The notes: a model not told the origin generated them from the letters alone. A stretch of 64,000 bases of DNA from Lysobacterales bacterium (GCA_019510125.1 JAEKKX010000004.1:1-64000); one strand, 5' to 3'; shown: positions 46,854 through 60,651, counted from the first letter of the stretch. Numbers and translations: made by a program.

Positions 46854-46879
46854 CCACGGCGAAACAAGGGTTTCAACGC

Positions 46880-49285
46880 ATGAAATTCTCCGAAAACTGG
46901 CTGCGGCAACACGTGAAGACCGACGCCTCGCGCGAGACGCTCGCGGCGACGCTGACCGCGATCGGCCTGGAAGTCGAGGAGCTGACGGTGCTCGGCGCCG
47001 CGCTCGACGGCGTGGTCGTCGCACGCATCGTCGAATGCGCCAGGCACCCGGAAGCCGATCGCCTGCAGGTCTGCCAGGTCGATGCGGGGCAGGGTGCGCA
47101 TGCTCCCGACGGATTGCTCCAGATCGTCTGCGGCGCGCCGAACGCGCGCCCGGGCCTGGTCGCGCCGCTCGCCACCCTCGGCACCCGGGTCGGCGAACTG
47201 ACGATCAAGGCCGCGAAGCTGCGCGGCGTCGAGTCCAACGGCATGCTCTGCTCGGCGAAGGAGCTCGGCATCGACGCCGACGCCTCCGGTCTGCTGGAAC
47301 TGCCCGACGACGCGCCGATCGGCACGCCGCTGGGCGCGTACCTCGGCCTGCCCGACGCCGCGATCGAACTCAAGCTCACCCCGAACCGCGCCGACTGCTT
47401 CGGCGTGCGCGGCATCGCCTTCGACGTCGCCGCCGCGCTCGGCAGCGCGGTCGAACCGCTGGCCGCCGACCCGGTGCCTGCGGCCAGCGACGCCGTGCTC
47501 GCGGTCGAACTCGACGCCGGCGCGAAGGTGCCGCGCTTCGCCGGTCGCGTGATCGACGGCGTCGACGCCACCGCGAAGACGCCGCTGTGGATGGCCGAAC
47601 GCCTGCGCCGCAGCGGCGTGCGCCCGATCAGCTTCCTCGTCGACGTCACCCAGTACGTGATGCTGGAACTCGGCCAGCCGATGCACGCGTTCGACAAGGA
47701 CACGCTGCAGGCGCCGGTCGTGGTGCGCCCCGCGCGCGCCGGCGAGGAGACGACATTGCTCGACGGCCGCACCGTCGCGCTCGACGACGACTTCCTGGTC
47801 GTCTCCGACAGCACCGGCGGCCGCGCCGCGCGCGCGGTCGCGCTGGGCGGGATCATGGGCGGGCACGACACGCGCGTGACCGACGCCACCCGCAGCGTGT
47901 TCCTCGAAGCCGCGCACTGGATCCCGTCGGCGATCATCGGCCGCAGCCGCAGGCTCGGCCTGCATACCGACGCCGGTCATCGCTTCGAGCGCGGCGTCGA
48001 TCCCGAACTGCCGCGGATCGCGGTGGAATACGCGACCCGGCTCATCCTCGACGTCGCCGGCGGCGTGCCCGGCCCGGTGATCGACGTGGTCCGCGCGGCC
48101 GACATGCCGCAGCCGCAGGTCGTCGGCCTGCGCCGCGCGCGGCTCGCCCGCGTGCTCGGCACGACCGTGGCCGACGCCGAGGTCGAACGCATCCTGCGCG
48201 CGCTGGGCCTGGGCGTGACCGCGACCGCCGACGGCTGGACGGTGGACGTGCCGACCCGGCGCTTCGACCTCGCGATCGAGGAAGACCTGATCGAGGAGGT
48301 CGCCCGCATCCACGGCTACGACGCGATCCCGACCACGCTGCCCGGCGGCGCCACCCGCATCGCCGCCGGCAGCGAGACGATGCTGGACGAGGCCACCGTC
48401 CGCCGCCAGCTCGTCGCCCGCGACTACCTGGAAGCGATCAACTACGCCTTCGTCGACGCGGCGCTGCTGGCGAAATGGCAGGCCACGGCCGACGCGGTGG
48501 CGCTCGCGAACCCGCTCAGCGCGGAACTGGGCGTCATGCGCACGCAGTTGCTGCCGGGGCTGGTGGCGGCGCTCGCCCGCAATGCAGCGCGCCAGCAGAC
48601 GCGGGTCCGGCTGTTCGAGATCGGCAAGACGTTCGCCGCCGCCGCCGCGGGGGAGGCCCCGGTCGAGACCCGGCGCGTGGCCCTGGCCGCGGTCGGCACG
48701 GCGGCGGCCGAACAGTGGGGCGTCGCCGATCGTCCGGTCGATTTCCACGACCTCAAGGGCGACCTGGACAGCCTGGCCGCCGCGGCCGGCGCGCAGCTCG
48801 AGTACCGCCCGTCGTCGGCGCCGTGGGCGCACCCCGGCCGGTCGGCGGACCTGTATCGCGATGGCGTGAGAATCGGCTGGATCGGGGAACTGCATCCCCG
48901 GCTGCTGAAGGCGCTGGAGATCGACCACCGGGTCGTGGCCGCCGAGGTCGACCTCGCGCCGCTACAGCGCCGCAGCCTGCCCCGCGGGGCCACCCTCAGC
49001 CGCTATCCGTCCGTCCGCCGGGATCTCGCGTTCGTCGTCCCGGAAGCGGTCTCCTGGGATGCCCTCCGGGCCACCGTCGAACGCGCCGCGGGCCCGTCCC
49101 TGCGCGCCCTCCGGCTGTTCGATCGCTACGTCGGCAAGGGGGTCGAAACCGGATGCAAGAGCCTCGCTATGGGCTTGATTCTGCAAGAAGAATCACGCAC
49201 TCTCACCGATCGGGAGGTGGATGCGGCCGTCACGGCCGTGGTCGCCGCCCTGCAGGGGGAGCACGGGGCGGAAATCCGCGCGTGA
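46880..49285 (+). CDS. pheT: Phenylalanyl-tRNA synthetase beta subunit
   Basis: An 801-residue subunit. The tRNA-binding OB domain lies near the start (VVVARIVECARHPEADRLQVCQVD, residues about 40-150). The B3/B4 editing domain and B5 domain follow in the middle, and the C-terminal ferredoxin-fold anticodon-binding domain (LSRYPSVRRDLAFVVPE) closes the protein. Full length. The ATG at 46880 begins MKFSENWLRQHV, the standard N-terminus; the frame is open far upstream but meaningless there. Confidence 0.97.
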   Translation: MKFSENWLRQHVKTDASRETLAATLTAIGLEVEELTVLGAALDGVVVARIVECARHPEADRLQVCQVDAGQGAHAPDGLLQIVCGAPNARPGLVAPLATLGTRVGELTIKAAKLRGVESNGMLCSAKELGIDADASGLLELPDDAPIGTPLGAYLGLPDAAIELKLTPNRADCFGVRGIAFDVAAALGSAVEPLAADPVPAASDAVLAVELDAGAKVPRFAGRVIDGVDATAKTPLWMAERLRRSGVRPISFLVDVTQYVMLELGQPMHAFDKDTLQAPVVVRPARAGEETTLLDGRTVALDDDFLVVSDSTGGRAARAVALGGIMGGHDTRVTDATRSVFLEAAHWIPSAIIGRSRRLGLHTDAGHRFERGVDPELPRIAVEYATRLILDVAGGVPGPVIDVVRAADMPQPQVVGLRRARLARVLGTTVADAEVERILRALGLGVTATADGWTVDVPTRRFDLAIEEDLIEEVARIHGYDAIPTTLPGGATRIAAGSETMLDEATVRRQLVARDYLEAINYAFVDAALLAKWQATADAVALANPLSAELGVMRTQLLPGLVAALARNAARQQTRVRLFEIGKTFAAAAAGEAPVETRRVALAAVGTAAAEQWGVADRPVDFHDLKGDLDSLAAAAGAQLEYRPSSAPWAHPGRSADLYRDGVRIGWIGELHPRLLKALEIDHRVVAAEVDLAPLQRRSLPRGATLSRYPSVRRDLAFVVPEAVSWDALRATVERAAGPSLRALRLFDRYVGKGVETGCKSLAMGLILQEESRTLTDREVDAAVTAVVAALQGEHGAEIRA

Positions 49286-49373
49286 ACCGTGACGGCCGGC
49301 TTCGGTCGGCCGCTGCGTGCAACGATCGTGCAAGCGTCACGTGAATGAAACGGGCTCGTTTTGGGGGAAACGG

Positions 49374-49679
49374 ATGGCATTGACGAAGGCTGAAATGGCG
49401 GAACGCCTGTTCGACGAAGTCGGACTGAACAAGCGCGAGGCCAAGGAGTTCGTGGACGCCTTCTTCGACGTCCTCCGCGAAGCCCTGGAGCAGGGCCGCC
49501 AGGTCAAGCTGTCGGGCTTCGGCAATTTCGACCTGCGCCGCAAGAACCAGCGCCCGGGCCGCAACCCCAAGACCGGCGAGGAGATCCCGATCTCCGCGCG
49601 GACCGTGGTCACGTTCCGTCCCGGCCAGAAGCTGAAGGAGCGGGTCGAGGCCTTCGGCGGAGGCGCGGCCGATGCTTGA
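49374..49679 (+). CDS. ihfA: Integration host factor alpha subunit
   Basis: A 101-residue DNA-bending protein, [20 protein letters not shown] at the N-terminus and the beta-arm segment [21 protein letters not shown] in the middle. It pairs with IhfB to bend DNA at recombination, replication and promoter sites, including those used by integrative elements. The ATG at 49374 matches the family; GGGGGAAACGG serves as ribosome-binding site. It overlaps the MerR gene by eight bases. Confidence 0.96.
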   Translation: MALTKAEMAERLFDEVGLNKREAKEFVDAFFDVLREALEQGRQVKLSGFGNFDLRRKNQRPGRNPKTGEEIPISARTVVTFRPGQKLKERVEAFGGGAADA

Positions 49680-50028
49680 TCCCGGCAGCAACCGCGAACT
49701 CCCGCCGATCCCGGCGAAGCGGTACTTCACCATCGGCGAGGTCAGCGAGCTGTGCGACGTCAAGCCGCACGTGCTGCGCTACTGGGAGACCGAATTCCCC
49801 AGCCTCAAGCCGGTGAAGCGCCGCGGCAACCGCCGCTACTACCAGCGCCACGACGTGCTGATGGTCCGCCAGATCCGCAGCCTGCTGTACGAACAGGGCT
49901 ACACCATCGGCGGCGCCCGCCTGCGCCTGGACGGCGAGGGCGCGAAGCAGGACTCGGCCATGACCTCCCAGGTCATCCGCCAGGTCCGGATGGAGCTGGA
50001 AGAAGTGCTGCAACTGCTCAAGCGCTGA
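49672..50028 (+). CDS. MerR-family regulator of the phe-ihf locus
   Basis: A 118-residue MerR-type protein. The winged HTH ([30 protein letters not shown]-like, residues about 16-45, then [27 protein letters not shown]) is clear, with a short coiled-coil dimer helix at the C-terminus. It lacks the cysteines of metal-sensing MerR proteins. The gene follows ihfA in many beta- and gammaproteobacteria and overlaps it here. Target unknown. Confidence 0.88.
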   Translation: MLDPGSNRELPPIPAKRYFTIGEVSELCDVKPHVLRYWETEFPSLKPVKRRGNRRYYQRHDVLMVRQIRSLLYEQGYTIGGARLRLDGEGAKQDSAMTSQVIRQVRMELEEVLQLLKR

Positions 50029-50098
50029 GCAACGATTCCGGACGACGCGCCCGGGCTGGCCGATCCGCCGGCCCAGCGGGTACAATGTCCGACCTACC

Positions 50099-50175
50099 CG
50101 GGGTATAGCGCAGCCTGGTAGCGCACCAGTCTGGGGGACTGGTGGTCGTCGGTTCGAATCCGGCTACCCCGACCA
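50099..50175 (+). tRNA. tRNA-Pro (anticodon GGG)
   Basis: A complete 77-base cloverleaf including the encoded 3' CCA. The acceptor stem is CGGGGTA/TACCCCG, the D-loop is AGCGCAGCCTGGTAGCGC, and the T arm contains GGTTCGAATCC. The anticodon stem CCAGT/ACTGG closes the loop CTGGGGG, giving anticodon GGG, which reads CCC/CCU proline codons. A -10 box TACAAT lies at 50081-50086. Such tRNA 3' ends are common integration sites, and accessory DNA begins right after it. Confidence 0.96.
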
Positions 50176-50209
50176 ATACACGACGGCAAACCCTCTCTGC
50201 CGTATCAAG

Positions 50210-50235
50210 AAAACCTCGCATTTTTGCGGGGTTTT
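50210..50235 (+). terminator. Terminator after tRNA-Pro
   Basis: An 11-bp stem (50210-50220 with 50225-50235, one T-G wobble, TTTT loop) ends in TTTT and lies 35 bases after the tRNA. Because the stem begins with AAAA it could also work on the opposite strand. Confidence 0.85.
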
Positions 50236-50703
50236 CGCGTTTTTGGTGTGGACTTCAGTCCCGCACCCTTTGGTCTGGTTTGGCGAAAAAAACGCCAATT
50301 TCTCTCTCTCTTTCTCCGTCCCTGTGGACTTATTGATTGTCAAGACCACAGGGCTATTTTCGGAATTCCTTCCAGGTCAACGAGTTACGTGTGGTCTCGG
50401 GAGAGCGGTTTTATGGCGTCAATGCCTATCCAGCGGGATGCCAGCGACTTCCGGCACAGCCTAGTGATATCGCATTCGCGCGTGATGCGAGGGGCCGATT
50501 GAGATACCGTTGAAGCCGCCGAACGCCATAGGCTGCTGCGAGGACGTGCAAATGCCCGATCCGGAAGCGCCCACGCTGATCTCAGTCCCTGCGGGCGCCA
50601 CCATCGGATTTGCCACCATTGCATTTCCGCCCGGACCGAAGTCCTCGTGCCGGCGCGGTCGTGAATCGACCGCGCAATCTCCACCTCGGTGTCTTGGAGA
50701 CGT
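50236..50703. other. Lower-GC non-coding stretch between tRNA-Pro and the metal island
   Basis: Short frames exist on both strands, but none has a recognisable domain or a good ribosome-binding site. Base composition is clearly lower in GC than on either side. A perfect 9-bp hairpin, GCGCGGTCG (50653-50661) with CGACCGCGC (50667-50675), lies just beyond the end of the czcA gene and may terminate or protect that transcript. The stretch may be the remnant of an island junction. Confidence 0.45.
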
Positions 50704-54838
<4,135 letters not shown>

Positions 54839-54842
<4 letters not shown>

Positions 54843-56131
54843 GGAATGGAATCTCCTGAGGAAGCGGCGGCCGCCGGCGTCAGGAACGCCTGGCCGGTGA
54901 GCCGCTGGATTTCGATAAGGGCGCGTTGCGCGTCAAGCGCGACATCGAGCTGTTGCTGGTGTACAGCCGTCCGTTCGGATTGCAGCTGCGCCCATTCCAG
55001 ATAGCTGATGGCGCCGGCACGGTAAGCGCGCTCGGCGGCCTGTTCTGCGCGGGCGAGCTTGGGCAGCACGTCGTCTCGCAAGCGCACCACTTCGGCCTGC
55101 GCCACGGTGTAGCGGCCGTGCGCCTCGACCAGCGTCGAGTACAGCGACAGGCCCTTGGCCTCACGCTCGATCGACAAGGCTTCCAGTTCGGCGTCGGCGG
55201 CGCGGATTTCCGGCTGTGCGCGGGCGCGGCTGCCCAGCGGCATCGACACCCCGGCCACGAGCGCAGTGTCGTCGCTCTCCTGTCTTCGCCGGATACCGAC
55301 CTGCCATTGCAGATCCGGTGTCGCCGCCGAGCGCGCCAGTTGCAGGCGGGCTTCGGCAATGCGGCGATCATCGGCGAACTGGGCTAGCTCGGGCGTACGC
55401 TCCAGTTCGGCCTCCAACGCCTCCATCGAGCCGATGGTCGGCAAGGCCAGCGGGTCGCCGGCCACAGTGCCGAAGGCGGGAGTGCGCTCGCCCCACAGTG
55501 CGGCCAAGTGCTGGCGGGCGGCATTCCGCTGCTGTTTGGCGCGATCGCGGGTGAGTTCGGCCCGGGCGAGCGCCGCTTGCGCGGTGAGCACCACCGATTC
55601 CGGTGAGGCGCCGGCCTGCAGGCGCTGCCGCGCCGCGGCGACGGTGCGCTGGCGCTGCCCCACATCAGCCTCGGCCAGCAACTGCCTCCGGTCAGTGGCG
55701 ACGACCGCGAGGTAGCGCCGGGCGGTCTCGGCGAGCAGGTCGAGCCGCCGGGTTTCCCGTTGCACAGCCAGCGCATCAATCCTGCTTTGCGCTAGGGTAC
55801 GGCGGGCGTCCAGCTTGCCGCCACGCTCCAGGACTGAGGCCAGCGTCAGGGTCAGCTCAGCACTGTCCAGACCACGGGCCTGACCGGTGCCGAACACATT
55901 TTCGACCTCGGCGCCGACGGTCCAGGGCGGGCGTTGTTCGGCCTGCTCACGCTCGGCGGCCAGCACCGCTGTGCGGGCGTCTACCCAACGAATCTCCGGG
56001 TGCATCTGCGCTACGCGTGCGAACGCCTCGTCGAGGCTCAAGCGTGTCTGCGCGTGTGCACTCCATGCCCAACAACATAGAACAGTCACAGCCATCGCGC
56101 ATCGCCGGTGCCATCTGCCGAGGTGCCTCAC
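54839..56131 (-). CDS. czcC: CzcC-type outer-membrane factor
   Basis: A 430-residue TolC-like protein. The GTG at 56131 overlaps the stop of the upstream CDF gene (GTGA) and gives a complete signal peptide, MRHLGRWHRRCAMAVTVL followed by a cut after AHA. The ATG at 56095 would leave a very short one. Two OEP repeats rich in Ala/Arg/Glu coiled coil follow (LDEAFARVAQMHPEI near the start). It forms the outer-membrane exit for the CzcBA pump. Confidence 0.85.
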
Positions 56132-56736
56132 GCTTGGGTCTCGCGCTGGGCACGACGCGCATCGCCGAGAATCTCGAAGGCTTCCTTGATCACGTACAAG
56201 CCGATCAATGCGCCGATGACGAAATCCGGGTAAGGCGATCCCAGCCACAGCACCAAGATGCCGGCGAGGATCACGCCGAGGTTGGCTACCACGTCGGCGC
56301 GGGTGAACAGCCAGGTTGCGCGCAGATGCACCTCGCCAGACTTCAACGGCGCCAGCATGCGCAACACGGTGACATTGACGGCCAGCGACAACAGCGCGGT
56401 ACCGATCATCCAGCCGCTCTGCGGTTCGGCGCCGTCCATGATGCGTCGGCCGACTTCGACCAGCACGCCGATGCCCAATACGAGCAGCACGCTGCCACTG
56501 AGCCAGGCCGCATTGGCCTTGAAGCGGGCCGTGCGTCCGATCGCCACCAAGCCGATCGCATACGCGGTCGCATCGGAGAGCATATCCAGTGCATCGGCAA
56601 GCAGCCCTGTCGATTGCGCGATCCAGCCTGCGATGCCGCCAATGACCGCCATCAAGGCGTTGAGTACCAAGGCGATCCGCAGTACGCGGCGCTCGTGGGC
56701 GTTCTTGGCTTCGTGATGGCAACCACAATCACTCAT
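56128..56736 (-). CDS. Short cation diffusion facilitator (CDF) transporter
   Basis: A 202-residue membrane protein with about six helices. The N-terminal MSDCGCHHEAK has Cys/His metal ligands. Helix 2 (LADALDMLSDATAY) and helix 5 (TRADVVANLGVILAG) carry the acidic pairs that bind Zn/Cd/Co in CDF proteins. It ends soon after helix 6 and lacks the cytosolic C-terminal dimer domain of the usual 300-residue CzcD. This short form is common in Pb/Cd operons. It is the second gene of the operon. Confidence 0.85.
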   Translation of the reverse strand: MSDCGCHHEAKNAHERRVLRIALVLNALMAVIGGIAGWIAQSTGLLADALDMLSDATAYAIGLVAIGRTARFKANAAWLSGSVLLVLGIGVLVEVGRRIMDGAEPQSGWMIGTALLSLAVNVTVLRMLAPLKSGEVHLRATWLFTRADVVANLGVILAGILVLWLGSPYPDFVIGALIGLYVIKEAFEILGDARRAQRETQA

Positions 56737-56752
56737 CGAGATGTCCTCCTGC

Positions 56753-58708
56753 TCAGGTGTTGGGGGCGGGTGTCGGTATGGGTGCTGACCGGGTGTTGAC
56801 GAGGAATCCGATCACCGCGATGGTGGCCACGGCCACCTGCGCCAGCAACGACTGCCAAGACGGATACATGCCCAGCCATTCGATGCGCGGTGCCTGGACC
56901 AGGGCCTGGGATACCCAACCGGCCTCCTGCAGGGCGGCGACGCCCTTGCCGACCAGAATGACTGCCAGTACCGCGATCAGGATAGAACTGATCGAGAAGA
57001 ACCGGCCGATCGGCAGACGCTTGCTCATGCGCAGCATCCAGTACGCCACTGCGGCCAGGACCACGCTGCCGGTCGCCAAGCCCGCGAGGATGGCGCCGGA
57101 AGCCTGTTCGCTCCACATCGCGATGTAGAACAGGATCGTCTCGAACACCTCGCGATACACCGCCACGAACGCCAGCACGAACAGGAAGATTGCCGAGCGC
57201 CGCGACAGCGCCGCCGACAGCTTCGCGTGCAGATATTGCTGCCAGCGGCCGGCCAAGCTCTTCTGGTGCATCCAGATGCCCACGCTCAGGAGTACCGCGG
57301 CGGCGAACAGCGCCGACACGCCTTCGGTCACTTCGCGGTTGGCGCCGCTGATGTCGACAAGATAGGTTGCCGCCGCCCACGTCGCCGCGCCGGCCAGCAA
57401 GGCACCGATCCAGCCAGCATGCACATAGGGCAGCACCTCGCGGCGCTCGGCCTTGCGCAGGAACGCGATCATGCCGATCACGATCAGCAACGCCTCCAAG
57501 CCCTCGCGCACCAGGATAGTGAAGCTGCCGAGGAAGGCCGTGGTCGTGTCCGTATGCGTGTTCTGCAGCACCGCTTCGGCGCGATCGAACAACATGTTGA
57601 TCTGCGTCGCCTGTGCGGCGATATCCGCCGGGGCCGAGCGGCGGCCCAGTTGGCTGCGGTAGCGGGCCATGGCGGTTTCGATCTCGCGCATCAGCGCCGT
57701 GTCGCGCGCGGCCAGCGTCGGCTCCGCCGGCTCCACGCCGTCCAGGTAGGCCGACAACGCCAATGTCGTGGCTTGGGCGGTATCGCCGGTGGCGTAGGCT
57801 CGCTGGCTGTCCGCCAGCCGCTGCCGGGCCAATGCCAGCGGACCGGCGCCGGCCACGGGTTCGTTGACGGCCTGCGGACGGGAACGCAGGTAGGCGACGA
57901 TGGCGTGGGCCTGTTCGGTGGACAGCATCGTCGCAAGATCGGCTTCGCGGGTTCGGGTCAGTGCTTCCAGCGTGGGGATGCGACCATGCGCCTCGGCGTT
58001 CTCTCGCCACAGCGTTTCACCCTCCTCACGGGCCTGCGGTGAGTTCGCCAGGCCGCCCACGTAGAACGCCAGCGCCCAGCGGTCCTCCTCCGAGAGTCCG
58101 GCAAAGCTGGCCATGCCGGTGCCCGGCACACCTTGGGAAATCACTTCGTACAGCGCCAGGGGCGTGCGCTGGGCGGCGCGCTCGGCGTCGGTGAAGGCGA
58201 TCGGTGGCGGATCCAGCCCGGCAGCGGCTGGCCCGTCGCCGCGCCCGGAGGCACCGTGGCAGGCCGCGCATTGCTGGGCGTAGAGCGCCGCGGCTCGGCT
58301 CGGTTCCGGCGGCGCGGCCGGCACCGCCCCGATGGAGTAGCTGGCCAGCAGGTCGTCGGCCAGCCCACGGGCGAGTGTCGCCACGTGCGCGTGCTCGGCC
58401 TTTGCGGTCACCGCCACCACCAGTTGGTCGGCTTGGGCCAGCAGGGCCGTCTGCTTCGGGGTGACGGGCAGGCCCGTCAGCTGCATTCGCACCGTCGCGG
58501 CGAATTCCTGCATCTCGGCGTACTCGCCCGGCGACACGATACGGCCACCCTGGACGGCACCGGCGTAGTCGACCGCTATGTAATCGAGCATCTGCCAAGT
58601 CTGGCGGGGGTTGGTCGCATGTGATTCGGCACGGACGGGCAGTAGCACGGCCCACCCGATCAGAAAGACGAAGAGGCTGAACCGGATCAGGGTAATGGGT
58701 TGAGGCAT
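56753..58708 (-). CDS. Cytochrome c-FTR1 family permease (PbrT/iron permease-like)
   Basis: A 651-residue two-part protein. After a signal peptide (residues 1-27) there is a periplasmic cytochrome c domain with CAACH at 147-151. The C-terminal half is an FTR1-type permease with the two REXXE motifs, REGLE (near 400) and REVFE (near 520). FTR1 proteins import ferric iron after oxidation; PbrT of the Cupriavidus lead operon is a homologue. In this MerR-controlled operon a role in Pb/Cd handling is likely but the metal is not proven. Confidence 0.88.
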   Translation of the reverse strand: MPQPITLIRFSLFVFLIGWAVLLPVRAESHATNPRQTWQMLDYIAVDYAGAVQGGRIVSPGEYAEMQEFAATVRMQLTGLPVTPKQTALLAQADQLVVAVTAKAEHAHVATLARGLADDLLASYSIGAVPAAPPEPSRAAALYAQQCAACHGASGRGDGPAAAGLDPPPIAFTDAERAAQRTPLALYEVISQGVPGTGMASFAGLSEEDRWALAFYVGGLANSPQAREEGETLWRENAEAHGRIPTLEALTRTREADLATMLSTEQAHAIVAYLRSRPQAVNEPVAGAGPLALARQRLADSQRAYATGDTAQATTLALSAYLDGVEPAEPTLAARDTALMREIETAMARYRSQLGRRSAPADIAAQATQINMLFDRAEAVLQNTHTDTTTAFLGSFTILVREGLEALLIVIGMIAFLRKAERREVLPYVHAGWIGALLAGAATWAAATYLVDISGANREVTEGVSALFAAAVLLSVGIWMHQKSLAGRWQQYLHAKLSAALSRRSAIFLFVLAFVAVYREVFETILFYIAMWSEQASGAILAGLATGSVVLAAVAYWMLRMSKRLPIGRFFSISSILIAVLAVILVGKGVAALQEAGWVSQALVQAPRIEWLGMYPSWQSLLAQVAVATIAVIGFLVNTRSAPIPTPAPNT

Positions 58709-58756
58709 GGGTGTGACCGCGGCAGGGCGCCGCCGGGTGGCAGCGGAAACGTCCCA

Positions 58757-58787
58757 AGCGTAAAGTCCGTAACTACTACAGGGTCAA
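58757..58787 (-). promoter_or_regulatory. MerR-type promoter with 19-bp spacer
   Basis: On the minus strand, TTGACC (58782-58787) and TACGCT (58757-58762) are separated by 19 bp (58763-58781), the over-long spacing that MerR-family activators correct by twisting DNA. The spacer holds an imperfect dyad (CCTGTA with TACGGA). It sits between the divergent MerR gene and the FTR1 operon it should activate. Confidence 0.75.
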
Positions 58788-58792
58788 GCGGA

Positions 58793-59191
58793 ATGCGAAT
58801 GAAAATCAGTGACGCTGCCGCGGCCAGTGGCTGCCACCTGGAAACCATCCGTTATTACGAACGCGTCGGACTGATGCCACCATCGATGCGAACCGGGAGC
58901 GGCTACCGCACCTACGCCCCGGCCGATGTCGAGCGGCTGCGATTCATCGCCCGCGGGCGCGAGCTGGGTTTCAGCTTGGAGGAGATCCGTAGCCTGCTGC
59001 GCCTGAATGATGATCCGAAGCTGTCGTGCTGCGATGTCGATGTGGTGGCTCGTGCGCACCTGGCCGACATTCATCAGCGGATTGAGGCGCTGAACCGCAT
59101 GGTAGGTGAGCTGGAGCGGGTGATCGGTCAGTGTGCGGGGGGCGAACGTGGAGCCTGCACCATTCTGGGGGCGTTGCGGCATACAGGATGA
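58793..59191 (+). CDS. MerR-family heavy-metal regulator (CadR/PbrR-like)
   Basis: A 132-residue metal sensor. The winged HTH covers residues about 3-40 (DAAAASGCHLETIRYYERVGLMPPSM). The dimerisation helix is LADIHQRIEALNRMVGELERVI. Metal-binding cysteines are at CC (LSCCDVDVV) and in the C-terminal loop CAGGERGACTIL, the spacing seen in CadR/PbrR-type sensors. The start may also be the ATG two codons later (MKISDAA). It is divergent from the FTR1-CDF-CzcCBA operon and should activate it on Pb/Cd/Zn. Confidence 0.9.
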   Translation: MRMKISDAAAASGCHLETIRYYERVGLMPPSMRTGSGYRTYAPADVERLRFIARGRELGFSLEEIRSLLRLNDDPKLSCCDVDVVARAHLADIHQRIEALNRMVGELERVIGQCAGGERGACTILGALRHTG

Positions 59192-59254
59192 CAAGCCTTT
59201 GTTCGGCGCATGGCACGCGCCTTCATATGCCGAAGTCTAAATAGCTGACATTGT

Positions 59255-59599
59255 CTATCTCCGTCCGCCTGCCCGCTTGGAAGACGGCTGATCGAACAAG
59301 TTGACCATCTTCCGGAGCCGGTCCTTGTCGGCCCGATCCATGCTGGTGTACTTCCGGAAGAACTGCAGGTCTTCGGGGGAGGCTTGCACGGGAGGCGGTT
59401 CGCCCATCAAGTCCTGGGTAGTGACCCCCAGCGCCTTGGCCAGATCGACCAGGACCTTGACCGACAGGTGGGGAACTTCGCGGTTCTCCAGTTCCCAGAC
59501 ATAGCTCTTGCTGATGCCGGCCGCCTGCGCCAAACCCTCCATCGTCAGGCTTGAATTCTTGCGTAGTCGCCGCAATCGGAGGCTGAAAGAGGTCGCCAT
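59255..59599 (-). CDS. XRE-family HTH regulator facing an unknown three-gene module
   Basis: A 114-residue protein with an N-terminal Cro/C1 HTH (LRKNSSLTMEGLAQAAGISKSYVWELENRE, residues about 10-40). A helical, charged C-terminal part follows (FFRKYTSMDRADKDRLRKMVNLF), ending in a basic tail. The ATG at 59599 is preferred because GGGAGAAGG precedes it. It is divergent from three genes of unknown function; direct repeats around their promoter are plausible binding sites, so it probably represses them. Confidence 0.8.
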   Translation of the reverse strand: MATSFSLRLRRLRKNSSLTMEGLAQAAGISKSYVWELENREVPHLSVKVLVDLAKALGVTTQDLMGEPPPVQASPEDLQFFRKYTSMDRADKDRLRKMVNLFDQPSSKRAGGRR

Positions 59600-59667
59600 T
59601 CGCCTTCTCCCTTGGTCGGAGGCGCCGCCAATACGGCGCATGAACAGGAATGTGTAAATTTTATCAC

Positions 59668-59730
59668 CGTATGACTCCAGGCGATTGACAACTGTGACGC
59701 GGGTTCTAGAATCCGAATCTTACGTATGAC
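59668..59730 (+). promoter_or_regulatory. Strong promoter flanked by CGTATGAC repeats
   Basis: TTGACA (59685-59690), a 16-bp spacer and TAGAAT (59707-59712) form a near-consensus sigma-70 promoter. Identical octamers CGTATGAC lie on both sides (59668-59675 and 59723-59730), 55 bp apart. That layout suits repression by a dimer bound on each side, most simply the divergent XRE protein. It drives the gene at 59818. Confidence 0.65.
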
Positions 59731-59817
59731 GAAAGTGAACAAGCGTGGATCTGCGGGGCGCTTTGTCGGCGAAGGGGATCGTCGACGTAAGAACTGGGGT
59801 TACGCTGGAGACGAATC

Positions 59818-60645
59818 GTGTCCAGCTCTATGTCTTATCTGGAATTGTTGTTGAAAATCCCGCCGGATGAAGTCCTCCTGGACTTTCTGGCGCAATGCGG
59901 CCTGACACTGTCATTCGAGATCGAGAGGTCGGAAGGCGATACCTACAAGCGGTTGCGCATCGCGACCGCGATCGAGCGCGCGCCCGAGTCCGTGCGTGGC
60001 TGCATTCTGGCGGGCATGCGTCATGTCGCGTTGTTGGCCGATGCTGCCGGTCTTGATGCATTGCGCGCCGCGAACGAGGCGCATGCCGGGCAAGTGAACC
60101 CGCTGCATCTGCCGGATGCGCCTGCGCAGTGCGCGCTGTGGATGTACCTGCGGCACCCGGCGATCTTCGATGACGCTGTCCGCATGCGCGGACTGTATCC
60201 CCTGCTTGCCGATCCGATGCCGCAGCCGCTGGACTACCTGCGCCGCCCCTTGATGCTCCCGGATGAGATGGCCGTGGACAACGTGCGTCTACTCGAAGCG
60301 ACCATGCTCGATGAAATCACGGGTGGCGAGATCGCGATCATGGCGCCTGCCGGCGACACGCGGGTCGGCGTGCTGGAGGTGCTGGACATCTGGATGCCGA
60401 TCGAGAACCCGATGCGTCGCCGTCGCTTCCGACTGGTCGAGGCGGTGCTGGGCGTCGACTTCTTCCCAGAACCGGGGCAGCCGATCGGCCGCTCGGTGAC
60501 GCTCGCGCTCAAACGGCGCGGCGGCAGCAATCTGGGCGACTTCGATGTCGGCACACGCGCGCAGATTGAAACATGGCTGATCCGCTGGCGGCAGGCGCCG
60601 GGTCACGATACCCCGATGGGGTCAACCTTGCCGACGACGGTCTGA
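59818..60645 (+). CDS. Protein of unknown function, first gene of the XRE-linked module
   Basis: A 275-residue soluble protein I do not recognise. It starts at GTG 59818, seven bases after GGAG (59807-59810); an ATG four codons on is the alternative. The N-terminal third is helical (YLELLLKIPPDEVLLDFLAQ), the middle is rich in Leu/Pro (RHPAIFDDAVRMRGLYPLL), and the C-terminus has a Trp/Arg cluster (TWLIRWRQ-like). No transmembrane segment or catalytic motif is evident. Six bases separate it from the next gene, so they are co-transcribed. Confidence 0.7.
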   Translation: MSSSMSYLELLLKIPPDEVLLDFLAQCGLTLSFEIERSEGDTYKRLRIATAIERAPESVRGCILAGMRHVALLADAAGLDALRAANEAHAGQVNPLHLPDAPAQCALWMYLRHPAIFDDAVRMRGLYPLLADPMPQPLDYLRRPLMLPDEMAVDNVRLLEATMLDEITGGEIAIMAPAGDTRVGVLEVLDIWMPIENPMRRRRFRLVEAVLGVDFFPEPGQPIGRSVTLALKRRGGSNLGDFDVGTRAQIETWLIRWRQAPGHDTPMGSTLPTTV

Positions 60646-60651
60646 TGTGCA

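Noticed and set aside
46829-48928. A 699-codon minus-strand frame opposite pheT
   Set aside because: Shadow frame of pheT, with no ribosome-binding site or family match.
56733-58010. A 425-codon frame in another phase within the FTR1 gene
   Set aside because: Composition (Arg/Gly/His) is that of a frame-shifted shadow, while the FTR1-cytochrome c frame has clear motifs.
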